A stretch of DNA of 64,000 nt from Bradyrhizobium_A sp052115025 (GTDB lineage: Bacteria > Pseudomonadota > Alphaproteobacteria > Rhizobiales > Xanthobacteraceae). The notes beneath the pieces are model-generated. The model saw only the letters and a list, made by a program, of their open reading frames with translations, had not been told where the DNA came from and did no database searches. The position numbers were made by a program, and so were the translations under genes. Of the stretch, positions 33,920-41,269 are shown piece after piece (within the stretch, counting starts at the first letter, position 1; each line of letters starts with the position of its first letter). Location: positions 513,009 to 577,008 of the forward strand of contig NZ_JBFRFW010000002.1 in the NCBI RefSeq assembly GCF_052115025.1. Direction: 5' to 3'.

Positions 33920-34186
33920 GTGACATTGAGGCTCGCCTGTCACTATGCGCTCTCGGACGGTGTACCTCGCCGGTCGTTTTTCGCGGCACTTGTTGTTGGG
34001 ACAGTGCTGAACTTCATCAACCAAGGCGACGCCCTGTTCGGCGGCGCGCCCGTCAACTGGTTCAAGATCATCCTGACCTACTGCGTGCCATATGCCGTCA
34101 GCACCTATGGCGCGGTTTCTGTGCAAATCCGCCAGGCCGCGTCCGCAGGCACGGTCGGCTCTATCGACCCACGACCACGACAGTGA
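33920..34186 (+). CDS. nrtS: NrtS-type small nitrate/nitrite transporter
   Basis: The 88-residue membrane protein has the NrtS pattern: FFAALVVGTVLNFINQGDAL followed by FGGAPVNWFKIILTYCVPYA and VSTYGAVSVQ, giving two membrane segments. NrtS proteins were described as small nitrate/nitrite transporters. GTG 33920 follows AGGAG. It lies 24 bases after the dehalogenase gene on the same strand, so cotranscription is likely, although no shared function is obvious. Confidence 0.82.
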   Translation: MTLRLACHYALSDGVPRRSFFAALVVGTVLNFINQGDALFGGAPVNWFKIILTYCVPYAVSTYGAVSVQIRQAASAGTVGSIDPRPRQ

Positions 34187-34268
34187 ATCTGCCTCCACTC
34201 GGCCGAGCCAGGGCGGCAGCTCGAAGATAATGCGCCCGTGAGCGGCCCGATTCTATATGGAGGTCGAT

Positions 34269-34472
34269 ATGAAGCAGGAATCCGTCGTCAGCTGCCCTAA
34301 TTGCGGCAACGAGTCGACCGAGTTGATGCCGGTAGACGCTTGCCAATTCTTCTACGACTGCAGGGGCTGCGGCGCCAGATTGAAACCGAAGGATGGCGAT
34401 TGCTGCGTGTTCTGTTCGTACGGAACGGTGCCATGCCCGCCGGTTCAGGAAAGCGGCGGCCGTTGTAGATAG
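34269..34472 (+). CDS. GDCCVxC-motif small cysteine-rich protein
   Basis: The 67-residue protein has eleven cysteines. The N-terminal CPNCGNES and the central CRGCG are zinc-ribbon-like pairs, and the family mark KPKDGDCCVFCSYGTVPCPP follows. This family (named for GDCCVxC) often lies beside mercury or other metal-resistance genes, so metal binding is likely. GGAGGT precedes ATG 34269; the ATG at 34257 would include that ribosome binding site in the gene and is not chosen. Confidence 0.88.
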   Translation: MKQESVVSCPNCGNESTELMPVDACQFFYDCRGCGARLKPKDGDCCVFCSYGTVPCPPVQESGGRCR

Positions 34473-34510
34473 GCTCCTCTGGTTGGCCGTAAAAAAGAGA
34501 CCTCTCGCAG

Positions 34511-34538
34511 GTAACCTCGAGGCGGCACGCAGCGAACT
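34511..34538 (+). promoter_or_regulatory. SigF-type promoter for the secreted protein at 34635
   Basis: GTAACC, a 16-base spacer and CGAACT, 97 bases before the start codon. The last base of the -10 element differs from the other sites. Confidence 0.62.
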
Positions 34539-34634
34539 GTGGGGCGAGCCTCCGTTTCCGCCTGATGCCGTTATAGGCGCCGGGCTGACGTGCGGCGCCG
34601 ATTGCTCGGTCATCTCGAAAGGCAACGATCCCAA

Positions 34635-35297
34635 ATGAAGAAATCGCTCGAACGACGTCTGTTCATCTCGGTCGCGGCGGCTGGACTGCTCATCGCTTCC
34701 ATCGGCAGCAGCTTCGCAGCCTCGCCTATGAAACTGGAGTTCATCACTCACGCTGCCTTCTTTTCGGCAGAAACCAAGCAGCCGAAAATTCTCGACCCTC
34801 AGGTCTTCGTCGAGGACGCTGCTGCTCCGGAGGCGACGGGGCCTCAGGGCATCAAGCACGTCGCCGGCGTACGGCCGCCGTTCATTGACCAGGACTCCAA
34901 GACATCGAAGCTGTTCAACGCAGACCATAAGCCTCTCGGCTTCGATCTCCAGTCGTGGCTGTCCGCCACCGGGACCGTCACCATCGCAGAGAAGGACGGC
35001 AAGGTGACGCTGGAGGCGACGTTCAAGAACCTGCAACCGAACGCAAGCTACAGCCTTTTCGAGAACCATTTCGACACGAAGCCGGTCACGTTCACACCGA
35101 TGGACGGCGCCGGGAAGACGAACAGCTTCACGGCGAAGGCCGACGGCACCGCCAGCATCACCGTGACTCTGCCGAGCATGCCAACCCACGACAACGCTGT
35201 CCTCGTCATCTATAACAGCGACGGGCAGCCGCACGGAATGGAGCGCGGCCGCATCGGGGTGGACGCCCATCACCAAATCATCGCGCGGCCGGAGTGA
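34635..35297 (+). CDS. Secreted beta-rich hypothetical protein
   Basis: The 220-residue protein has a signal peptide (MKKSLERRLFISVAAAGLLI, ending IGSSFAAS). The mature part holds a beta-sandwich-like stretch with alternating Thr/Val segments: TGTVTIAEKDGKVTLEATFK, then NASYSLFENHFDTKPVTFTP, then TASITVTLPSMPTHDNAVLV. There are no cysteines in the mature part, so it is not a thiol protein. Histidines (ITHAAFF, ENHF, PTHDN, GVDAHHQI) could bind metal. I do not recognise the family. It is preceded by a SigF-type promoter and followed by a strong hairpin. Confidence 0.7.
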   Translation: MKKSLERRLFISVAAAGLLIASIGSSFAASPMKLEFITHAAFFSAETKQPKILDPQVFVEDAAAPEATGPQGIKHVAGVRPPFIDQDSKTSKLFNADHKPLGFDLQSWLSATGTVTIAEKDGKVTLEATFKNLQPNASYSLFENHFDTKPVTFTPMDGAGKTNSFTAKADGTASITVTLPSMPTHDNAVLVIYNSDGQPHGMERGRIGVDAHHQIIARPE

Positions 35298-35355
35298 TCC
35301 TTGCGAGCCACTTCGGGGCGACCGTTGGTCAATCTCGTTTCGAATGTCACCCGCC

Positions 35356-35385
35356 CAACCCGCACTCCTGATGAAATGCGGGTTG
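35356..35385 (+). terminator. Hairpin closing the rightmost SigF-type unit
   Basis: CAACCCGCA and TGCGGGTTG form a perfect nine-pair stem around a 12-base loop, 58 bases after the stop of the secreted-protein gene. There is no clear T run. Confidence 0.5.
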
Positions 35386-35460
35386 GCGCCACTTTCGGAG
35401 CCATACGGACATCGAGCGTGGCCATGTCTGCAACCCGTGATTCACGAATAGTTCGATGCG

Positions 35461-36819
35461 TTAGGCAGCCAAGCAGCGCTCCGCTTCGAACTCCTCCGGG
35501 TCTTCGTATGAAGCCCTCTTCAGGAAGCGGGCCAAGGCGGCTTTTCGTGAATCGCGATCCAACGCATACGCGGTTTGCTTGAACTCGATGCCATCAAGCA
35601 ATCCTTGAATGTAGCCCGAGATCGTGTCCGCAGCCATGATGAGCGCCGTGTCGAGTGTATGGATGTATTTGCTGGTTACCGAACCCTTGGCATGGCCTAC
35701 CAGCGCCGCGATAGTCACCTCGGTAAACCCAAGATCGTTGGCGATACTCGCGAAGCTATGACGCAGGACGTGGGGAGTAATATCGGGTAGCGCAGAGTCC
35801 TCGAAGAGATGTTTCCAGTGGTTCGGGAAACTGCCGAACGCGTTATCCTCACCCTGCCCCGGAAAGACGTACGTGCCGACATCGTCAGTCCGCCGTCGCT
35901 CGAGATATTCGACAACTGGCAACCCAATAGGACGGATGGATTCACCCTCTTTGCTATCCTCCAATCGCAAGCAACTCGACTCGGTGTCCGCCTCCGTCCA
36001 TTTCAACGCGATCATCTCGCCGCGTCGGCAGCCGGTCAGCGCTAACTGACGAACGATATCCACGATCATGGCGTATTTCTCTTGCCTAGCAGCGTTGCGG
36101 AGCATCCGACCGAGTGTGCGATACTCCGCCTCCGATAGCCGACGCTTCCGAACGTTGTCTTTTGGCTTGCGGACGCCGTGGGCCGGGTTGCTTTCGATGA
36201 TGCCCGCGTCGACTGCGTAGGTCAGGATACCACCGAGAAGACCGACGGTCCGCGTGGCCGTCCCCGCACCACCTCTGACAATTGCCTTTCCCCGCAGCTT
36301 CTTCGTCTTGACCGAAACCCGCGTCTTTCCGGCCATGATGTCCTTGAGAACCTTGTTGATGTCGGTTTTGGTTAGATCCTTGACCCGGCGGGTCCCTATG
36401 AGCGGAACGATATGACGCTCAATACGGCCAGTGTCGGTGGTGGTTGTCGAAGCCTTCTTCGGCCGACCACCCTTGCCGAGGATAAGTCCGGCCTGGAGGT
36501 CAGCGAGATAGCGGGTGCACAGCTCCTTCACGGTGATCGCCTTGTGATCAAGCTGGCGATCTTCCGCGGGATCATCACCCCCAGCGACCCGCCCCAATTG
36601 TACCTTCGCTTCCCGGCGTGCGGTTTCTGGCGCCCAAGCCCCGTGAAGCCCAATCGTGTAGCGACGCGAGCGACCTCCCGTTCGGTATTGGATGACGTAG
36701 CTTCGCTTGCCTGAACTAAAGACCCGAACTCCGAAACCGGGCAGTTCGTCGTCCCAGATCACGTAGTCCTTCTCCCGGGCCCCGGCCGCCTCGACAACCC
36801 TCTTTGTAATCTTGACCAT
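35461..36819 (-). CDS. int: Tyrosine recombinase / integrase of element 2
   Basis: The 452-residue integrase has an N-terminal DUF4102 arm-binding domain (KITKRVVEAAGAREKDYVIW, then DDELPGFGVRVFSSGKRSYV), a central core-binding domain and a catalytic domain. Catalytic residues are Arg in LTGCRRGEMIALKW, the box TPHVLRHSFASIANDLG, and Tyr in SVTSKYIHTLD. It reads away from the 45-nt tRNA copy at 36999, with 180 bases between. This position and type fit P4-like integrases that use tRNA 3' ends. It presumably inserted element 2. Confidence 0.95.
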   Translation of the reverse strand: MVKITKRVVEAAGAREKDYVIWDDELPGFGVRVFSSGKRSYVIQYRTGGRSRRYTIGLHGAWAPETARREAKVQLGRVAGGDDPAEDRQLDHKAITVKELCTRYLADLQAGLILGKGGRPKKASTTTTDTGRIERHIVPLIGTRRVKDLTKTDINKVLKDIMAGKTRVSVKTKKLRGKAIVRGGAGTATRTVGLLGGILTYAVDAGIIESNPAHGVRKPKDNVRKRRLSEAEYRTLGRMLRNAARQEKYAMIVDIVRQLALTGCRRGEMIALKWTEADTESSCLRLEDSKEGESIRPIGLPVVEYLERRRTDDVGTYVFPGQGEDNAFGSFPNHWKHLFEDSALPDITPHVLRHSFASIANDLGFTEVTIAALVGHAKGSVTSKYIHTLDTALIMAADTISGYIQGLLDGIEFKQTAYALDRDSRKAALARFLKRASYEDPEEFEAERCLAA

Positions 36820-36998
36820 GACGTTCCTTCGTTCCGGCAACATCTCTCGCGTAAGCAGGACGTAAGCAGGCGGGAGAAAATTGGAGCGTGATTTCGGATA
36901 GGAACGTCGCTTCTGTTCTTGAGAATATCCAGTTGCTTCAGCTGGATAGCGTAGCCTAGCGCGCCCTATCGCATTTTTCGGATGGGCACGTTATCTTG

Positions 36999-37043
36999 CT
37001 CCGAAGGCAAAGGTCACACGTTCGAATCGTGTCGGGTGCGCCA
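36999..37043 (+). repeat. 45-nt copy of the tRNA-Arg 3' half; element 2/3 junction
   Basis: The run from CTCCGAAGG to CGGGTGCGCCA equals the tRNA-Arg from its anticodon loop to CCA, as in 11266-11310 and 20354-20398. Bases to the left differ, so this is a partial copy of the kind left by integration into the tRNA 3' end. It cannot fold into a tRNA. The serine recombinase gene reads into it from the right. Confidence 0.95.
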
Positions 37044-38672
37044 TTTCAGTACAGAACTATGAACGCCGAACGCCGCCGATTTCACGCTAGAAGCGGCAAG
37101 GAGCGTTCGCAGCAGTTCTGGTTTCGATCCCATAATGCGAACTTCGGTATCTGCGACCTCGATGCGCTGCGCCAATGCGCGCAAGTGATCCCGCCGATAG
37201 CCGCCGCCTTCAAGTCGCAGCCCGTCACGCGCCGCGCGGGAGAACGTCCCGATCATGTCCGGCGTAACCTTCTGATTTCCGGCGCTGTCGAGCATAGCTT
37301 GAAAACGCCCCGCATCGGCCTTGGCCTGATCCCGAATTGCCTTTAGGCCGGTGATGCGCTCTTTGAGCGCTGAATCCCCCAGATCGGCGACACCGGATTC
37401 GATGGCCTCGTAGAGCCGGTTGAGCCGCTGGTCGGTCTCTGTGATTCGCCGATTGAGCTCGGCAAGATGCTCGCGGCGGCGCTCAGCGCGTTCCTGGCGG
37501 CGGTCGATAACGCTAGCAAGGATAGCTTCCAGCCGTTCGGGTTGGAGCAACCGATCTTCCAGATGACCCGCAATCAGATCGTCAAGCTTGTCCATCGGGA
37601 TCGAGCGGCCCACGCAGCCGGTCTTGCCCTGTCGGGCCTTGGTGGAACAGGTATAGTAGCGATAGGTGCCTCCTGCGCTTCCTCTGCCGGTGCGGAGCGT
37701 CATCGCGCCCCCGCATTTGGCGCAGAAGCAGATGCCGGTCAGAAGCGTGGGGCCACTGGTAACACGTGCCGGCACCAGCATCGGATTGCGAGATTTCAAT
37801 TTGGCCTGCACCGCATCAAAGGTCTCGCGGTCAATCAGCGGCGGCACGGCCATGACAGCGACCTCGTTTTCGGGTTTCTTCTCCCGGTCTTTGTGCGAGC
37901 GCGTGTTGAACCTGTGCTCGCCGATATAGGTTGTGCGGGTAAGGATCGCGTGGATTTGCGCGAGGCCCCATCGCCCGCCGTCACGAGTGAAGATGCGACG
38001 TTCATTGAGATGGCAGGTGATGGCCTTGACACCCATCGGGCCGGAATTGCCGTTACCTTCAAGGAACAGCCGATAGATCAGTCGCACGGTCTCGGCGTGC
38101 AACGGGTCGATCTCCAGTTTTTTCTTGGTCTTCGATCCACGCTGTTCGGCGGCGACGATGCGATAGCCGATGGGCGGCAGCGCGCCGTTCCAAAAACCCT
38201 GCCGCGCATTCTCATTCATGGCGCGCAGGACGTGCTTGGCGTTCTCCTTGGACTGATACTCGTCGAACAACGCCATGATCTGGCGCATCATGACGTGCAT
38301 CGGGTCGTCGCCCATCTCCTGGGTGATGGAAACGAGCTTGACGCCGTTCTTGGCGAGCTTGCGGACATAGAATTCCAGCTCGAAGTGATCGCGGAAGAAG
38401 CGCGAGAAGCTGTGAACCACGACGACATCGAACGGCGCAGGCTTCGACGTGCCCGCCTCGATCATGCGCTGGAACTCGGGACGGCGATCGTTGGTGGCCG
38501 AGGCGCCGGCCTCGACAAAGGTGTCGATGAGCTCATACCCGCGCGCCGCGCAATAGGTTTCGCCCTGCTTGCGCTGGTCGGGGATCGACACATCATGCTC
38601 GGCCTGCCGGGCAGTCGAGACGCGCAGATAGAGCGCAGCGCGGGTAGTGACGTTGGGAGTGTGAAGGTTCAT
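37014..38672 (-). CDS. Large serine recombinase at the element 3 end
   Basis: The 552-residue recombinase has a resolvase-like catalytic domain with Ser19 in RAALYLRVSTARQAE, the patterns VVVVHSFSRFFRDH and GVKLVSITQEMGDDPMHVMM, and a recombinase domain (GFWNGALPPIGYRIVAAEQ). A zinc ribbon follows (CFCAKCGGAM, then YTCSTKARQGKTGC) and then a coiled coil near residues 390-450. It probably integrates and excises element 3. The last nine codons (WRTRHDSNV) and the stop are complementary to the tRNA-derived repeat, so the gene ends inside the attachment sequence. Its start overlaps the upstream regulator gene by four bases. Confidence 0.92.
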   Translation of the reverse strand: MNLHTPNVTTRAALYLRVSTARQAEHDVSIPDQRKQGETYCAARGYELIDTFVEAGASATNDRRPEFQRMIEAGTSKPAPFDVVVVHSFSRFFRDHFELEFYVRKLAKNGVKLVSITQEMGDDPMHVMMRQIMALFDEYQSKENAKHVLRAMNENARQGFWNGALPPIGYRIVAAEQRGSKTKKKLEIDPLHAETVRLIYRLFLEGNGNSGPMGVKAITCHLNERRIFTRDGGRWGLAQIHAILTRTTYIGEHRFNTRSHKDREKKPENEVAVMAVPPLIDRETFDAVQAKLKSRNPMLVPARVTSGPTLLTGICFCAKCGGAMTLRTGRGSAGGTYRYYTCSTKARQGKTGCVGRSIPMDKLDDLIAGHLEDRLLQPERLEAILASVIDRRQERAERRREHLAELNRRITETDQRLNRLYEAIESGVADLGDSALKERITGLKAIRDQAKADAGRFQAMLDSAGNQKVTPDMIGTFSRAARDGLRLEGGGYRRDHLRALAQRIEVADTEVRIMGSKPELLRTLLAASSVKSAAFGVHSSVLKWRTRHDSNV

Positions 38673-39058
38673 CGCCGATCTCCCGGCGCCTTCTGTTGCT
38701 CGGTCAACGGCAAATCCAGCTCAACCCGGTCATGGACGAGCTTCGGCGCGAGCTTGAGACCTTCGCCCTTTTCCAGGCGAACAAGGCCGTAGCCCACCAT
38801 GGTCTTGAGCGTGCGTGAGAGGTTGGACTTGGCGCGGCCGGTAATCTGCGCCAGTTCCTCCAGCGAGTCCGGCGCCTGCTCGGCGATGATGCGCAGCAGC
38901 GCGCGGTTGTTCGCCGACAAGACCTTGGCGAAGGATTCGGTGGAGGTGAACCATACCTTGGGCTCGCCCGTCGCCGGCTTCTGTTGGCCGCGCACGACCT
39001 GCATGGTGCGAGCCTTCATTTCCTTGTAGTCGGCAATTCCGACCTTCAGCGTCGTCAT
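38669..39058 (-). CDS. HVO_A0114-type (TumA-like) DNA-binding protein
   Basis: The 129-residue protein has a winged helix-turn-helix core: LSANNRALLRIIAEQAPDSL, then EELAQITGRAKSNLSRTLKT with the recognition helix, then MVGYGLVRLEKGEGLKLAPK. This is the HVO_A0114 family, whose members act as antitoxin TumA beside the toxin TumE. The partner gene just upstream appears broken, so here it may be an orphan antitoxin. It overlaps the serine recombinase start (ATGA), so the two are cotranscribed and it may control that operon. Confidence 0.8.
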   Translation of the reverse strand: MTTLKVGIADYKEMKARTMQVVRGQQKPATGEPKVWFTSTESFAKVLSANNRALLRIIAEQAPDSLEELAQITGRAKSNLSRTLKTMVGYGLVRLEKGEGLKLAPKLVHDRVELDLPLTEQQKAPGDRR

Positions 39059-39266
39059 CAGATCGCACCTCGCTCCTTCAACACCGCATCCATCAACTGC
39101 CAGAGGTCGACAGTGAATCGTGAACGAGTCGTCAGGCCGTGCGATTTCCCGACGAAGCCGGAACACGCGTAGTGAAAAACTTCACCCAATGACCGACTTC
39201 GGAGTCGACGACGAGCACCTCGCCAGCGAGAATCGTGTTGAAGCTCGGATCACGGCCTTCGCTCAT
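39058..39266 (-). pseudogene. Broken TumE-like (DUF6516) toxin gene
   Basis: From ATG 39266 the frame reads MSEGRDPSFNTILAGEVLVV then DSEVGHWVKFFTTRVPASSG, which resembles the start of DUF6516/TumE proteins, and stops soon after. A second frame continues as GKSHGLTTRSRF then TVDLWQLMDAVLKERGAI and ends in TGATG at the antitoxin start. The two parts look like the ends of one protein with a frameshift and about 40 internal codons missing. The TA order (toxin then HVO_A0114 antitoxin) supports this. Similarity is from memory of the family, so confidence is moderate. Confidence 0.5.
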
Positions 39267-39564
39267 TTGTATTGTTATCAGACTGCGATAACTTCGTCAA
39301 GTCTTCTTCGGCTTGAGTCGGACCGAACAACTCGTTGAAGACATCGGCGAACCAGCGCTCGAACACTTCGATTTCAGCCACGGTGATCGGCACGCGTTCG
39401 GGCCAGTCATCGACGACGCGCCGGGTTCGGGGTGCGTTCGTGTGGGACGCGCTGCGTCGCGCCGACGGCGCGTTGTCGTAGTAGTCATAAAGATCGTCCG
39501 GCAGAGCGCCGGGAACGGGAGGCCGGGGCCGGCCTTTGTGACGGTGGACACGCGATTGGCTCAT
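39250..39564 (-). CDS. Hypothetical protein (104 aa)
   Basis: The N-terminus is basic and Pro-rich (RVHRHKGRPRPPVPGALPDD), followed by LYDYYDNAPSARRSASHTNA and an acidic, probably helical C-terminus (ITVAEIEVFERWFADVFNEL). No known domain was recognised. The codon pattern is fair and the gene overlaps the broken toxin start by 17 bases. It starts at ATG 39564 or 39567. It may be a small accessory gene of the ICE. Confidence 0.5.
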   Translation of the reverse strand: MSQSRVHRHKGRPRPPVPGALPDDLYDYYDNAPSARRSASHTNAPRTRRVVDDWPERVPITVAEIEVFERWFADVFNELFGPTQAEEDLTKLSQSDNNTNERRP

Positions 39565-40090
39565 CACCGAACTATCGCGCGAGGCAAGACTACGAAGAAC
39601 GACCCAATTCTACGCCAGATTCAGAACGCATGGAGTGAGGGATTCTAGACTGATTTCGCCGTCAGAACAGCAACAACACGTCTATTTTTTCAGCTCTCCT
39701 CGGAAACGAGGAGAGACAGCGCCCCCGAAAGTCGAGAATTTCACTCGAGATTTTTTCGCGGATTTCGATTCTACGGGGACGTGTATGCCGTTGAGGACAG
39801 AGTTGAATGGCGACTGGATTGGCCAATCGCTGACGAGCGAAATGACATCAAGAACAGTGTCGGCCTTGGTCGATCACATCGGCAACAGCGTCCATGTCGG
39901 CAGCAGCCTGCGCTACCAGTTCTGAGGCGGGAGGTCACACCATCGATAGTATCCGTTGCTCGGTGACCGCAGCCGTAAGTGAGAGTTCGACAAGAGGTAC
40001 TGACGTCGCCGCGCTGGCAGTCTACGGCCGCCGGCAGCGTCAAGGATGTCGACGCCACTACGGCCGCGCAGCAGCATTGGGAGTACGATC
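39565..40090. other. Gene-free stretch with hairpins before the LysR gene
   Basis: No convincing gene is present. At 39694-39715 CTCTCCTCG and CGAGGAGAG pair perfectly around a GAAA tetraloop. At 39732-39756 a short TCGAG/CTCGA stem is followed by GATTTTTT, a weak terminator-like signal on the plus strand. AT content is raised around 39680-39780. The LysR promoter should be in the right part. Confidence 0.5.
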
Positions 40091-41053
40091 GTGAGGCGTC
40101 GTCCCTGCAAGTGGCCGGAGGACGCCGATAGCCTGAACTGCCAACAATGTCGCCTTCTGGGTACGCGCATCCCGCTCGCCTCGTTGATCCAGGCTGTCGC
40201 AGTCGGCGAGCATCTGAACTTCCGGCATGCGGCCACTGCGTTAGGCGTCAGCCAGTCCTCAGTGAGCGAGCGCATCCGCGCGTTGGAAGAGACGCTCGGC
40301 GTCCGTCTTTTCGAGCGGCGGCACCGCGGCGTCCGGCCGACCGAAGCCGGACGGTTCTTTCTTGCCCAGGTTGCCGACGGAATCGACCAGCTTGCCTACG
40401 CGGTGAAGACGGCCGGGATGATCGGCACGGGCGAACTCGGCCGTGTGCGGGTCGGTGTGCCGACGACGATCGCCGCCGGATTCCTGGCCGACCTTCTCCA
40501 ACGCTACCGTCAGCAATGGCCTGGTATCGAATTGGAGCTATTCGACGGACGCGCCAAGGATGCAATCCTGCAAGTGCGCGAAGGCCGGCTGGATGTCGCG
40601 TTCGTCGCCGCGATCGCCGATGTTCCGGATTGCCACAGCCGGGCGCTTTGGACCGAACCCCTATTCATTGCGGTGCCGGCGCGCGATCCTCGTGCAAGCG
40701 CCGATGCGGTGCATTGGTGCGACCTGAAGGATGATTTGTTCCTGGTGCGCTACAATGGAACCGGGCCACAGGTGCATGACCATGTCTTTCGCCGTTTCGC
40801 AGAGCGTAGCCTGCAGCCGCGTGTGCAACGCTGCAACGTCGACCATTGCCTGCTCATGTCGATGGTGGCGGCAGATTACGGGATAACGCTTTGCAGCGAG
40901 ACGACAGCCCAGGTCGCTTTTCCCGGTGTCACTTTCCTGCCGCTGTGCGACGAACCGGAGCCACTCAGATTCGGCGCTATCTGGTCGCCGCACAATTCCA
41001 GCAAGGCGCTTCGCGGCTTGCTGGATCTCGCGCGCAGCCGCGCCACGATCTAG
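40091..41053 (+). CDS. LysR family transcriptional regulator
   Basis: The 320-residue regulator has an N-terminal winged helix-turn-helix (LIQAVAVGEHLNFRHAATAL, then GVSQSSVSERIRALEETLGV, then RLFERRHRGVRPTEAGRFFL) and a C-terminal periplasmic-binding-like effector domain. GTG 40091 was chosen; the frame is open from 40046. It converges with the conjugation operon (its end overlaps the DUF2274 gene by four bases), so it is unlikely to be part of that transcript. The target and ligand are unknown; it may control nearby transfer genes or be unrelated cargo. Confidence 0.88.
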   Translation: MRRRPCKWPEDADSLNCQQCRLLGTRIPLASLIQAVAVGEHLNFRHAATALGVSQSSVSERIRALEETLGVRLFERRHRGVRPTEAGRFFLAQVADGIDQLAYAVKTAGMIGTGELGRVRVGVPTTIAAGFLADLLQRYRQQWPGIELELFDGRAKDAILQVREGRLDVAFVAAIADVPDCHSRALWTEPLFIAVPARDPRASADAVHWCDLKDDLFLVRYNGTGPQVHDHVFRRFAERSLQPRVQRCNVDHCLLMSMVAADYGITLCSETTAQVAFPGVTFLPLCDEPEPLRFGAIWSPHNSSKALRGLLDLARSRATI

Positions 41054-41268
41054 CTCGACGCGCGGCGCGCCTTTGCAAATGCCCGGTCCGTCGCGATGAA
41101 GCGTTCCAGCATGGGCACGATCAGCCGGAACGGATCGATCGGCGGATTTCCCGCCTCGGCCAGCAAGCGTCCATATTCAAGAAGATCGCGGTGGAGCGGC
41201 GCGGGCAATTCCAGCGACACCTTCACCGGCTTGTCGTCTGCGATGGGGCCGAGTTTCAGCTTTGCCAT
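41050..41268 (-). CDS. DUF2274 domain-containing protein
   Basis: The 72-residue protein (MAKLKLGPIADDKPVKVSLE, then LPAPLHRDLLEYGRLLAEAG, then LIVPMLERFIATDRAF) is the small DUF2274 type regularly found at the end of trb operons, directly after trbI. The strand KVSLELP followed by two helices looks like a ribbon-helix-helix fold, so DNA binding and operon control are possible. It follows the trbI stop after one base. Confidence 0.85.
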   Translation of the reverse strand: MAKLKLGPIADDKPVKVSLELPAPLHRDLLEYGRLLAEAGNPPIDPFRLIVPMLERFIATDRAFAKARRASS

Positions 41269-41269
41269 G

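Larger units (their letters stand above)
20399..37043. mobile_element. Element 2: metal/redox stress island with SigF-bufferin genes
   Basis: The segment is bounded by the full tRNA-Arg at 20322-20398 and by a 45-nt 3' tRNA copy at 36999-37043. A tyrosine recombinase reads inward from just left of the short copy. Cargo is an ECF sigma/anti-sigma pair, a bufferin operon, thiol-redox proteins and a radical SAM operon, most of them preceded by a shared promoter motif. No conjugation genes are present, so transfer would need help from another element. Confidence 0.85.

Noticed and set aside
36999..37043. Third tRNA-Arg gene
   Set aside because: Only the 3' half is present; the acceptor 5' strand and D arm are missing, so it is an attachment-site remnant.
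37467..38792. 441-codon plus-strand frame opposite the serine recombinase
   Set aside because: Antisense shadow without motifs.
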